From NCBI GenBank assembly GCA_013398055.1, contig VZRS01012043.1, positions 108,328-172,327 on the forward strand: a stretch of DNA of 64,000 nt. The letters run 5' to 3'. The position numbers were made by a program, and so were the translations under genes. This document shows, piece after piece, positions 22,874-36,200 of the stretch (positions within the stretch are counted from its first letter, which is position 1; each line of letters opens with the position of its first letter). The notes beneath the pieces were generated by a model. The model had not been told where the DNA came from. It searched no databases and worked only from the letters and a program-made list of their open reading frames with translations. This DNA comes from Ifrita kowaldi (lineage: Eukaryota; Chordata; Aves; Passeriformes; Cinclosomatidae).

Positions 22874-25800
22874 GACATTCCTGGGCAGAGTGGGAATATG
22901 TTAATATTAAGTTTAAATTTTTGTAATTCAAATCTAGATTAGGAAAATCCAAATCATCAAAACCACTAGTGCAACAGCAACATCCTGGCAGATCAGCCCT
23001 GGGGACTAAGTGTAGCAGGGTCAGGGCTGTGAACAAGTCCCTGTGTAGGTGCAGTGGCTGCCTATATTGTAATTAGTTCTCTGCCCATTAACAAATATTG
23101 GTGTGAAGGGGTGTGTGTGTGGGAGGGTGTGTGTGAGATTATAGACCCTTGGTACAAGGGTAGAACATAAACGCAAGAAATTTTTCCAAATCCTTGAACC
23201 CTGAAGTTAAATACAACCCAGGCTATGAGACTGGAGCAATGCAGATGGTGTGCTCTTTTGAGGTTCAGCAGGGCAATGTCCTTGTAGTTGTTGCTATTAC
23301 CTGGTTATGCCACACAAAGCCAGAAGGACCATCTTGAACTAATCAGTAGGGCGGTTTGAATATGGAAAAGAATGAACCATTTTCACCAAAATCACATCCG
23401 TTGAACAGAAGATGGATGTTACAGAGGCCTTGTCCTGATCCTGTTAGCATTCCTGTCTTTTGGGGTTTAAAGTTAGCTGCCTTGGTGAACAAGTAGAAAA
23501 TCAAGCAGGTGGGGAAATCTTTGCAAGATTACAATATGTGGGAATCTCCAGGAAGCTTTGACAGCCTCAGGAAAGAGTTCTCCTAGCCCTAACTGAGCCA
23601 GCTTCAGAATGAGAGACACTGCGAAGTGCAGCAGAGGAGGAGGAATAAAAGGTGGTTTTGAGGAGAAAGGAGAACACAAGAGAAATCATGAGGATCCACT
23701 CCTGGGGGCTATAGGACTCAGACTCCTTCTGTTTTATGCAGAAAGGGCAAAGTCTAGCCTTTAATCTGGAACCTTCAAATTCATGACCACTTTTAACAGA
23801 AGACAGCAAAGGCTAAAGAAAGAAAAGAAAGAACTCAACCCTCCAGGCACCAAATTTAAACTAAACTAAACTCTGGTGATCCCTGTCAGGTAATCTGTGC
23901 TCCAAAAGGAAATTAGTGAACCCGAGGTCTCAGGGGTTCTTGATGTGAGGAGGAAGAGCAGGTATTTATGATACTGCAAACGCCTCTACTTGAAAACTGG
24001 AGTCTAGCAGAAGTCACTTTCTGACAGCACCACTTGGAAGGAAATGTATTTGCTTTAATTTGTGCAGTGCAACCTCCTCCACACTCAAACCACAGAAGCT
24101 CTGTGCCCAAATCAGCTTTATGAACAGGAAACAGTGTTTTAGTTTAAGAATGTTAAATTTTTTGGCTTAGGAAATTGTTGGTTCAGTCTTTATTATAACC
24201 AAGATGAAAGTTATCACATATGCATGGTATGTAAACTGAGAAGAGTTTGCATATTTGAATACTTTAATATTGGACCAGTGTGTTGACACTACGAGATGAT
24301 TGAAAGAATAACTTAGTATTTTCTGAAAGGTCTGAAATGCAAATCTCTCAAATCAACAAGATCAAGATGAACAGTGAGCTCAGACTTGAATGCTTGCCAG
24401 GTTTTCTAACATATTTCTTTCTCACTTTAACACAGTTTTAATTTGGCATCCCTGAAGATTATGGATGGCTAATTCACAGATCTACTGACTTTAAAGGCAT
24501 AGGGGCCATAACTGACCTTCCAGCTTGGCCTCTTGTATAGTGCAAGCAAAAAGACCTCCCTGTATTAATTCCCACTTCAAGACTGAGTTTAGCACTGAGA
24601 ACTTAGGAAGCTTTGGACTGCGTTAAAACAAAGGCTTCTGTAGCTCATGCCTGTCATTATTCAGTCTCTGACAGAGGTCATCTGTGTACACTTAAGGAAG
24701 CACAGGTATACCAGTGCAAGACATCCCCATCAGCACAAGTAAGCTGCTGCTTTCACGTGTGGTTAAAAAGTCAAACCTCAATGGAAAGGCAAACTCTGAA
24801 TTCTGGGAGAGAAAATTCATTTTGCAAGATAAACTTATCTCCAAAAAATAAAGATGGCATTGTAGGATCTCAGACACATTTTGCCTTCCTCCTATGTGTT
24901 GCAGAGAGAAAAGTGTCTCTTTTTGGAAGAGACACAGAGCAGACTCCTGTGGAAATAAATGAGGGAGGACAACTTGGCAAGGACCAGAGAAAAAACCAGC
25001 AGCACCATGTTTTCCTCTCTCGCTGACATAGCACCTTGTTTGAGTTCAGTCACAGAGCAGGCTATGAATAAAATTATGACTAAAATTTCAAATCATGTGA
25101 GAAACATAGATAAAACTGAGCCTGAACTGCTGGAGTCCCACCCTAGACATTTAGGTGAGATTCTTTTAATGAAACAGTCAGATTAGATGGTCGCACATGT
25201 GATCTGGTTATTCAAAGGCCCTTTTATAGTCATTTTATAGAAAAAACAGAACAATTTTTGAACATGATTTCTCTCTACCTATAGTAGATGTCTAAAACAG
25301 GTCAGTTGAATCACTCCTTAAAAGTGTAATTCTTCTTTTTATCATGAAATAGGACTTTCCAAAGATGTAGATCTCCACACTGTGGCTTCAGGTTATGTCT
25401 GCTGAGGTAAATCCCACCCTCAAATGCTTCTTTTCCTTGATTTGCATGAAAAAAAATTGAGGTTGTGGAATGAAATTACCAAAAGAAGCACCAATTCCTT
25501 GGTAGTCACAGAAGTGGTGGGAAGTACAAGAGGTCCCTTCTCTTCCTCCCCTCCCCCCCTTCCTAAAGTTCACAAGCTTTTTCTGAACTGGGGAAAGCAA
25601 GATTTTCTCATAGAAGGGGCAATGGTGAGAGACTGCTTGTTCTTCCAGACATCTGAGTGGGAGTCAGGACAGTTTTTGGTCTTTTAGAGGGAGATGAGGC
25701 AAATTAAATATTACTTTCACTGTTGGTATTAGTCACAAGCAAAAGGCTCCAATAGAAATCCCTTCATTTGACTTGAAGTGGAAAGAATTACTTGCCTGCT

Positions 25801-28800
25801 TAGAAAAACTTTTTATGTGGTGTAAGTCTGAAGTCTCTGAGATGAGCTGCAACTATTTGGTTAACTGCAAGGAGTTCTCAGGAAAACTAAATGATACTGG
25901 AGACCCAGGGGCAAAACAATTAACATAGTTGTGCAACCAGCTGAGCCTTTGCAGTTGCTCTCCACACACTTAGTTGGGCTGGAGAAACACATGACCCCAA
26001 GGGCTTGGGGCACAAGGTTCTCAGCCTGCAGACAGCAGGGGGCTTGTTGGCAAGAGCGAGGAGACCACTGCCTACGTGCCAGGCGCCAGTCCAGATCATA
26101 TTGTACTCTCTACAGGCCCAAAGGTCCTTCGAGGCATCGCAGTTTTACTCCAGAGGAATGTGCCTGAGCTGAGAAAACAACCCTGTTTTGTAACTCCAGG
26201 TATTCTTGCCTGCTGTCACTCTGAAAAAGTCAGCAAGGGTCTTAGAAGTTCAAGAGGACCATCTCCTAAAGATGCAGGAGGTAAAAAGGAGCTTGTGTGG
26301 CAATCTGTCCATAGTCTGAAGGCTCTTGGAAAATTTCGGGGAGGAAAGTGGCTTAGAAGCATCTGAAGGACGTCCTTAAGCTGTGTTCCTGGGTTCTGCA
26401 GTGGAATGGGAGGATTAAACAAACAGAGGAAGAGCTCCAGGCCCTAAAGCATGGCTGATAGAGTCTACATATATCTCTGACCACCAGACAATGCCAAGCT
26501 TCTTCCCTCCATCTCAGTAGAAGGGAAGTGAATTGACCCTGGCACCAAGTGAGGTTGAGCAGGGGCCAGGAAAATGCCATAGTGAATCTCCTCATTGAGG
26601 AAATGCCCCCCAGCCTGAGGTTTAGCCAAGGCTGCTCTCTCCAGTTGCTTTGCTAGAGAAGACCAAGCCCTAGTGAAGAGCAATGAACAGGGAGGATAAA
26701 ATGTTATCAGTAACTGGGAAGGCTTTGAACCAATTTGTTTTTGTTGCAATAATCAACTTGGGAAGCACTGTGACCCTTGAAGGAGTTTTTATTGATCATA
26801 GCAGAATAGGCCATTAATAGAGAAGAAATTATCAGAGAAAAAGACATTTCTGCCATTCTCAATACTGTTTTCATCAAAGCCTTTCACCAGCAATAGCTCT
26901 TTCCTTTACTTATACTCTATTTTATTTTCAAACCAATGCTATTTTCTTCACCAAACACTAAGTCCTTTACTTTGATAGAAAGTAAGTACTTCCTTTAATG
27001 AGCATAAGAGATAATAATGTTAAACATTAGTTGGAACCATCATGCAACAAAACCTCAATGCCATTTAAAAACACTTAATGCACAGGCTGACATTTGTCAT
27101 CTCACTAAAGAGCAGAAGATTAGAGGTGCTACACCTTAGAAAGAAAGCATTATCCCACTGATGAGATAGTGCTTTCCTTTGTACTAATCACACAAACAGT
27201 CTAAAACATGTCCCTGTATCTATTTCTTATGTTAAAAACCCTAGCAGAATGTTCCTGTAACAGATGACAAAGAAAAAAAACCCAGTCTTAGGACTCTGTT
27301 TTTTTCACAAGCATTACTTTGAATCTTTCCAGAGGCAATGAGTGTTTCATGGCTTGATGGCCAGTCCAGCAGACTGGAAGATCTCTCAGACTGAGAAGCA
27401 TGCCAGTTTCAGACCACTAGAGAAGGCATAGACACACTGGCCTGAGACTCACACTTTTCCAAATCCAATCAGCAGTGTCAGGTTCATCACAGCTGTGGCC
27501 AGACCAGATTGTAAGCAAAGCTGCATCAAGCTCAGGGGGTTGAGAAATTAACTGAGATGAAAGGAGAACTTCAGTGTCAGTCTTTAGCTAAAGCAGAAAT
27601 GAACTTAAACCATAAAAAAAAATATTTAGGCTAGACACTAGGGGAAAATGTCCTCATCATAAAGGTACTGAGGCACAGGGACATGCTGTCTGGAAGAGTT
27701 GTGGAGTCTTTACCATCACAAGTTTTCAAGAAAAAAGTAACCTTTTTTCAGAAGTGACACAGTAATACTGACTCTGCTTTGGGGCAGGAGATAGATTGAA
27801 TTGTCTCATCTGGCTTTATTTATGATGCAAAGCCCCCATATTTCCTGTATTTACAAGCTATCTCTGTCCTTGGAGCTTGTGACAGTGCAGTTACACTGAT
27901 TTACACTAGTTGGGGGACTGGGACACGTTCATGACTCATGTTCCCATGCCATCGACTCCTCAGCAGCTTCCTTGGTGATGGCCAAGCTCGGAGTGCAGCA
28001 GCCACTCTCAGTGAGAGGGGCAAGAGAAATGTTTTATTACAGTGCAAGGATGTTGCTGCAAAGTCTTCTCTACTGCTTGAGTAAGAGAAAGGGAAGGAAG
28101 AGGCTGCCTTTGAAAACCCAAAACTGCAGATGTTACTATCTCTTGAAGCTATTAAATGATGGAAGTGTAGCACTCCTGACAAATTGAACAGGACTGCCCG
28201 TTGCTGTAGCATAGACCAGCTCCACTGAGTTTGTTGCTAATTTATCACAATCTAGTATTTGACCCACTGAATCCTGAATTAAATTTTTATACATTCGTGA
28301 ACTATTTATGCTGTATGAAAAATCAATATCTTTTTATTTTTCACCTGATTTAGGACAGATAAAAGGAATATGTCAGTATTCTCCAGGGTCAATGCAGAGA
28401 GGCCTTGAATGATGAAAGATACAGTATCTTTTGAATGGAAGAAAAACTTCAGGGTAGAAAGGAAAGAGTGTAATTTACATGAAATATCCTTCCTATCCAT
28501 GACATGAATACTTTTTCACAAACTCATGACAAAACTTAATGTCCTTTTAGAAGACAACATCTAATTCTTTATCACTCTTCAAGAAATAATTATTAATTTG
28601 GAAAAATTTTTCTTTCTGAATTTCTTTGCATTTTGTATGAGCCATAAAACCTCAAAGGATTTATCTGAATTTCAATACCATCTCACACTTTTATTAAAAT
28701 ATACTATAACCCTGCTTCAGTAATTAACATGAAGATAGAACCCTTAGTCTAAAAACTGAAATCTCTCTGTTATTTCAGATTTTCCCTAAGTATGCTTTTG

Positions 28801-29744
28801 ATTAAATAATTACTGAACAGCAGTGTTAACAATTTATCTATGATAGAGAGCATGTCACAAATTTCCTACTCATGTTCCTGCAGTTTTTGCTTTTGCCAGT
28901 GTGTTTTATGAGTATTTATTAAAGATGACGCCTTGAGTTAATAACATAAACTACCTACTAGTTTCATAATCATCACTGCAGTGCAGAAAGCTTCAGAGTT
29001 ATGGTAGTTCTGCATTGACGACGTCAACAGATTTACTGCATTCATTTCCTTATGCAAATATTCCAAATACATACATAACTTTATAACCTTATATAGTGTA
29101 CTGCCTACACATGAGGGTATCAAAACCTGTGAACATGCAGAGTAGACTTTAAAGTTGACAGCACAAGTCGTGATGCTCCTTCCTTTCTTGTTTATCTGTT
29201 GTCCTAATATTAGAACTCATTTAAAGCTGGGTTTTGTAGACACATAGGGACTTCTGCAGAGCCCTTACTGTAAGAGGGGAGCCTGCTCATGGTCTTTACA
29301 TGATGTGTCTGTCTATACTGAAGTCACTCATAAGGAGACTGAATGTGAACTAAGCAGACATTTGTGACCCATTCTTGCCCTGTGTACATAAAAGATTTGC
29401 CCCTGCGTGGCAGAGCTTGCCTCTCTCCTGCAGGACAACCCTGTTTGCTCCTGCAGTTTGTCCATTTTCCCCTTTCTTCCCCAAGAGAAGCATGATGCTC
29501 TCTGCTCTGACTGCCTCTGCTGCACCTCACCAGGAGAGGTTTACAGAACACAGACCCTGGGATAGGAACCCTGAATTATGTTCAGGTCACTGAGAGAAGA
29601 CGAGGGTTAGAGGGCACCCTGAAAGATCCTGATCCTGATCTTCCTTTGCTATTACCCAAATCAAGATTAATTTTACTTATGTCTTACCTAACTCATGTCT
29701 TGACTAACTTGTTTTTAGACACTTTGGTGACAGGAACTTCCTCA
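22874..29744. other. unique non-coding stretch
   Basis: A short imperfect GT repeat lies at 23101-23138. Otherwise no exon, RNA gene or transposon is recognised in almost 7 kb. Open frames reach 137 codons (24613-25026, +) with no domain. This is typical of a gene-poor interval or a large intron. Confidence 0.5.
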
Positions 29745-30250
29745 ATTTCCCAGGAGTTTATTCTGTCTTTCCCATTCCTTACAATTAAAAGCTTTTCATG
29801 AGGTCTAGTCTTCTGTGTGACAGTTTAAGCCTTTTACTCACCTGTGACAAATCTATTTTTTCCACACAATTCCTCATGTTGATATTCTGTGCACTCCAAG
29901 AGATTTATATGCTTTCTTAAAACATAATTCTCAAAACTGGGTACCATACTCTGGAAGTGGCCCTACTAGTGTTGAGTAGAGATTAATGTTTACATTTCAT
30001 ATCTTGAAGACAATATTCCTAGTTTATTAATCCTAGTAGAAAATTTCCTTTTTCCGCAACAATATGATACCGTGGTGTTGAGTCATGCTATGCTCCTGAA
30101 CTTCCATAGCCTTAAATCCATTCCTGTTGCACTGCTACCTGGCCTGTGGCTCATTTCCCATATTTGTGGTAACATCTATGTGAATAATTTTACGGTAAGT
30201 CTGTTTTCCTCCAAGGGTCATTTTGGGAGCCAGAATCTGACAATATTAAT
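29745..30250 (-). mobile_element. old CR1/L3-type LINE remnant (antisense)
   Basis: The best block is 'attctcaaaactgggtacca' (from about 29926) followed by 'tactctggaagtggcccta' and 'tagtgttgagtagagattaa'. It matches the antisense CR1 block 'ttctcaaaactggacacaatactccagatgtggcctcaccagtgctgagtagagg'. Left of it 'cacctgtgacaaat...ttccaca' and right of it 'atgctcctgaac...cctgttgcactgc...ctgtggctcatttccc' continue the decayed alignment. Strongly diverged, many indels, no reading frame left. Outer limits are approximate. Confidence 0.5.
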
Positions 30251-30264
30251 GTATAGCTGATCTG

Positions 30265-30282
30265 AAAAAAAAAAAAAAAAAA
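30265..30282. repeat. poly-A run (18 A)
   Basis: Uninterrupted A run just right of the old CR1/L3-like remnant. The remnant is antisense, so this run is not its tail. Confidence 0.9.
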
Positions 30283-33200
30283 TTGCTTTTTGGAACTTGG
30301 AAGACATGATAATCGAGTTAGCTATCAATAACTCTCTGTCTACTTATCTGGCAAACAGATAGTCAATTACACATCAAAATAATGTCAAAACCAATACGTA
30401 ATAGTAGTCAGCAATCAGCAATAAATTTTAGATCAATTATTTTGGCCAGGTACAATCTGGACCACTTTCATAGAACATTGCATAGAACTAGGCATAATTT
30501 TGCAGAAAAATACATCTTAATTAAACATGAAGAGTATCTGGAATCGATACAGATGGAGAATGCATTCGCATTAATCTTATTGAAAGAATTTATGTTTTAT
30601 TTTAGGAAAAGAGCAGTACAGAGAGTTTCAGTCACATCTTGAAGTCCTTCTGCTACTGCTATCATGGGCGTTTTGCTTGAGAAGGGACTACAGGATGCAA
30701 GACCTGCATTTCAAGTGAGTTTTTTTAATTAATAAATAAGTGTAGGTGAATTAACACATGCAAAATAATTTTGGCAGGGATAATAATGGAAATAGCTAGA
30801 AAAAATATTGAATGGATTAGCACACTTAATTGGTCTTAGGTTGCCTAATGAACAATTAGCCTTGTGTTTAATCCCTCTCAATCCATTCGTCTTTGCAGCT
30901 CTTAGTCTCTAAAGATAAACATGGATCATTCCAAATGTGCTTTTGTTTTTGAAACTACTTATATTAGTATTTAACTGTAATCATTGCATGGAAACCATCT
31001 TATAAATGGGAATGGACAAAAATGGGACATACTAGAGGACCTATTACTTGGTGCTTTAAAAAAAAGTATTGCAAAAAATTTGCAGCACTCTAAAATACTA
31101 CCGACATAAGTCCTGTTGATTAAATAGAGATGAATCTACATGGAAACTGTTTTTAAGACCTTAGGAACACACTGTTGACCCTTCAGTAAGTGGCATTACA
31201 ATGCCAGGCCCTGCTGACCATGATCAGACAGTGTATCTTAGGTACTTCAATTATTTACTATGATCTAGGTTCAAGAGCCAAGAGATCAGATGAGTATTTG
31301 GGGTTGCCTGTGCTACAAGTGGAGAGAAAAAGCATCAGGATGCATCCACGGGTTGCCTGAACGTGCCTCTCTGAGTCTCCCTATCCCAGACTGTAAAAAA
31401 TTTCTCTGTCACATGGACATCAATCTTCCCTCTCACCCAGTGCATCCAAGGAGTGATTATTTAGCAGTCCCAGTGTGACCAAGTTAGACAGAGAAAAGGG
31501 ACTTCTCTCATACATAATGGTGGCTTGTGCTCTGGCCTGTTAAATGTTCAAAGCAACTGCTTGCCTGTTCAGGGGCAATTCAAGGCTTGGAAGTTAGTGG
31601 TCAGGAAAAAGTGAGTGGGTCTATATGTGTTTTAATTCACTGAGATATATTGAAACAGCACGTAGATTAATTTGAAGGCTAGAGGGAACATTTTTTTTTT
31701 CAATATTAAGGTGCTCCACAAATTACTACAGATACAAAAGTAAATGCTTTTTTTACCTTCCTGCGTTTTTTTTTCTTTTTTTTTTTTTTAAGCATTAATA
31801 CTCTTTTATGCATGAACCTAACAGATGTAAAGGGTTCTCTAAGGAGCCTTTGGGGCAAGTACCTGTGGCAGCTTCATTAGGCCCTCTCTGACATTATCCA
31901 TGTCCTGAACAGTTTGGGAAATATTCTTGACTGGCCAGGGAAAAGTTAGAGTCTTAATAAAAGAAGAGAAATTAAACAAGTGAGGTACAAAGTGTGTCTA
32001 GGGGTCATGAAGTTCTGGATTCTTGCCTAATGCCACATTCATCAGGCTTAATGTAGATGAACTCTGTGTGGGTTTGCCAGCAGCCAAGTCAAACATGTCA
32101 TTTGAGACCTCCTGGCTCTGTGATTGTGATCCTGAAAGCATGAGCAGCTTCTGCCTTTTCACGGGCCTACAGCTGGAGTACCCAGATGAAAACCCATCAC
32201 ACATCTGGATCCATCACTCAGCGCTGCAACATTCATTGGTACATTTTGTGCTTGGAGTTGGTCTGGAGGCTTCTCTTGTACAAAGGCTCCTGCACATGAC
32301 ACATGGTAGACAATGCAGGAGTCAAACATGCCCTCTCTTTAGCAGTGACTGAACCAAGAGAAGCCATGGCCCACACAGATCCTTCTGGCAAAGACAGAGC
32401 AACAGGTTGTTCAAACTACCTTAAAAACTTTTCTTCTGAAATATTAATGTGGATGTGAGAGCTGACAATTACTTTGTTGGAGGTGGGTGTGGTTGCAAAC
32501 TAGGAATGACCAGAAACAGCCAAGAAAAAATATAGCAAATTGAGAGGTGACAGGACAAGGATATTACTGTGGCTCTGTGCGGCTCCTGAGGGCTCTTGGA
32601 GCAAAATGCTGGCTGGAGTGAGGCTTGGAGATCAGAACAAAGGAATAGTACAAAGGATTTCTTTGAGAAATGTTGTATTCAAGACAAGGGAAGTCAAGTC
32701 ATTCATTGTCTATACTCATCTTTTGGGTATGGGTCCAGATGAGCTACTGGAGAAGGCAAAAAGGAAAACAGCGGAAACCCCAAGCTACTTAAAACAGCAA
32801 GTGGTGAAAGAAAAGCAGTTATTTCACTGAGTCAGGAGGGGATGACTGAAGGGAACATTACCTAAATGAACGTTGAACAGTCAAAATCTAATCCCTTTGC
32901 AATATAAAAGGCTGGAATGGAAAAGAAAATACTAAATTGCTTCAAATTTCCATACCAGAGAGGATAAGAGTGATAGGCTTGGTTGCAAAAAATGGGATTT
33001 AGTTAAACTTTTGGAAACCTTTTGTCCATAGGCGCACTTAAGTGAATCACTTAAGATATATGCTATTGCAGGAGGCTGTGAAATGTCTGTCATTGCAGAT
33101 TTTAAGGAAATCATTCAACAAGTATCAGTTAATAAAGACTTTAAGACAGTTTATGCCATCTTTGGAGGGGGAGATGGATCAGATGAGGTCCTTACTGGTG

Positions 33201-36200
33201 TCATTATCTGTGGAACTATAAATGCTGTGTTCAGGCAAAGGGAACGTTGTGTACAATCTTTGAAAATGAAGAATCTTACATAAAAAGGGTCTCTTTCTAT
33301 CCATTTCTACCCTAATGGATACTGCACTCTCTCAGGACAAGTTCTAATTGGAACCTTGTGCCCTCGCCAGGAAATCACAGGGACTAAGAAACCCTATTAC
33401 TCTGCAGCCGCTCCCTGGACATTGATTTAAGGTAGTTAGGGCTAAATGGAACTATTTGTCTGCTTCCTTCCTTAAAAAAATGTGGAATAGACAGGCAGAT
33501 CAGTAGAGGTAATGTAAGACTTGACTTCATCTTACCTACTGGCCAAAATACAAACATTTTAGGGAGTGGAAGCATCTCCCAGAGATAAGCAGCCAACAGG
33601 GCACGGCTGGGTCACACCCCTCCTTGCTACTGCAAGCTTCAATTTACATTCCACCTTTGGCCAAAAACCTGATACACAAATTAAATCTCAGTTCCCAGGG
33701 CCTGGTGTTACTTCCAGACAAAACTCTTCCTTTCTTCCTACTGAATAATGCCACTAGGAATATGTTTATCTGAGCTGAGTACTCAAGGTGTTAGCATTAA
33801 TCTCTAAGCTTTGTCCCGGATATCTGCTTCTGGGAAAAAAAAAATCTTGTTTTGATGAATGATATTATTGAGAATTTCATAATCCTTAGAAATCTCAAAA
33901 ATGTCAATGACAGAATAAAAATAAATCATCAAACCTTATTCATCAGAAGTCTCTAATGCTGTTGAAGTGTCTGATATTTCCAAGAGTCTTTCAGTCTCTG
34001 AAACTGTTAAAATAGAAACACCTTTCCCACATTTTCCTTCTCTGCCTTTAACAAATGATGGTTCTTTTAACCTCCTTCTCCCCTCTTTGTTTGCTTAGAG
34101 GATCAAAGCCTTTTTATTTATTTCTTTTTCCTCCCAAGCAGTTTCTGGAGTGTTAAAAAAGCACCACCAGTATACTGAGTTTACATTACAAACAAGTTAA
34201 AATTCCCAGTCTGTCAGAGCTTTTCTCCTAGGATACCAAGGAAAGCAAAGTTCAGCTAAACTGCACAATTAATCGGATATCACTTCTGAGTGAAGAAGAA
34301 AAGGCTGCTTTAAGCAGAGCTATTCTCTTCTTAGAGATTTCAAGTCCACTTCAGAAAAGAAAGTTATTATTCTCTGAAAGTTACCTGATTTTATTTGTAT
34401 TCCTGGAGCTACTCTATTAAGTCATGTTCCCTTTTCACCCATAAAATCATCTTAATGAATCAGCTGCAGGATTGGCCATATGTAAATGCACCTTATGACA
34501 GCCACATTGACAAGTGAATGGATGAAAAAGACATGGGCTGCATGTTGCTTTTGTTGGAACAGCAGTGGGGTTTGTTCTGCTTTTAAGACCTGAGGTAGAC
34601 AGTTTATTTCTTTTCTTGGTTATGAAGAAAATGCTCTTTTCTTATTATTCTGAAATAAATGTATTTTGTAATAATGCTGTGATAAAGAAGCTTGAGCTGT
34701 ATGGTTTAGGAATATTTGGCTAAAACAGACTTGAGTGTTGGGCTACCATTCCCACACAATTGCTCTCCTTTCCCTCAACTTCTGACAGCAAAGACTTGTC
34801 TGATAACTCAACCTCGTTGTCAGTCAGTGTAGGATGGGCTGGCACTTGTTTAATAAAATGCACTGTCCGCTGATCTCTGGTATTGTCAGGGCTCTTCTAA
34901 AGCCATGGTGGCTGCAAGGAAGAAAATGAGCAGCACAATTAAAAGATCCCAAGGGAATACAATGAAACACTTGCAAAGTAGATTTAACAAGTGTACTTTA
35001 GTGTGTTCTTGCAGTGTTTGGAAAATATCTGAGAAGATTCCTATAAACTTTGCAAATTTTCTAGTAAAATGTTGTTTTATGGACAAGTATTTAATAATAA
35101 GTAAAACAAGAAACTTAATAGTCTCTCTGCAAATAACGCACTGTAACATCTATTAGGCATTGTAAGGTATCCTTTTCACACAATTTTATCAAAGTTTAAT
35201 CCAATATAACTACATTGATGCCCCATGTGGGTGTTTTTCTCCCCTGCTTTTTGCAAGGCAGAGTTAAATACCGGTAAACTACATCTGTTACAAGGTAAAA
35301 TAAAGATATTTAATTTGTGGTATTCAGAAACATCTGGAAATTTTACAATGGAACCAAATGAAGTGTCAGTTGACATATAGTGAAGATGTCTTTCTGACTG
35401 ACTAAAGATTAGTAAAAATGCCATTAAAAATATATGATAAAAACCAAAGAAGTCTATAGTCATATGCTCGACTGGTGACACTCAACAACCAAATACACAC
35501 ATAATCTCAGCAAAAATTATAATTAAGCTTTTTGAAAACTGATTTTTCATTGCAAAACCGATTCTATTTTTGCTTAAAAATATCAACCTTGAAACGGTCT
35601 TGCAGAGAAAGATAATTTTTGGCATTTCTTAGCCACGTGAGCTGATCCAAGCATACTCTTTTAATACCTTAGCACTGAACCCTACATATGTTACTGCACA
35701 ATATCCTTATCTTTCTTTTTTCCTCCATCCTTTTGTCTATTTATATGTTTTCTCTTGTCATGAAAACACAGAGAAATAAAAGGGAAAAATTAATCATTCT
35801 ATGAGTTCTGGAAACATCCCCAAAATTCGCTTACTGATTTTTATCACATCTCTGGCTATGTAAGTCTAACAGCAGTCCAGCCGATTTCTGCTAAGCATTA
35901 CAAATGTAATATTTTTAAACACTAGAAGAACATGTCTTCTCATGCTTTCCTGATAATTTCTTCACTAGATGATGCAACCAATGTGAATTAAGTTAATAAC
36001 AACAATATAATATATAATGATTATAAAGCAATATAGAAATTTCTAGGCAGTAAGTACTGGACCCAAAAATATCTCAGCCAAAAATCTCTTACAAAACACA
36101 CATGTAGAAATGTTCCCTCAAGCACAGCTGCAGGTGTCCCATCGTGGAGGCCTGGCACATACAAGTTGGAGACAGTTTGGGATCTAAGGAGGCCTGATCA

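Noticed and set aside
29018..29028. TGACGACGTCA, CRE-like
   Set aside because: Not a true palindrome or a consensus CRE; the half site alone is common.
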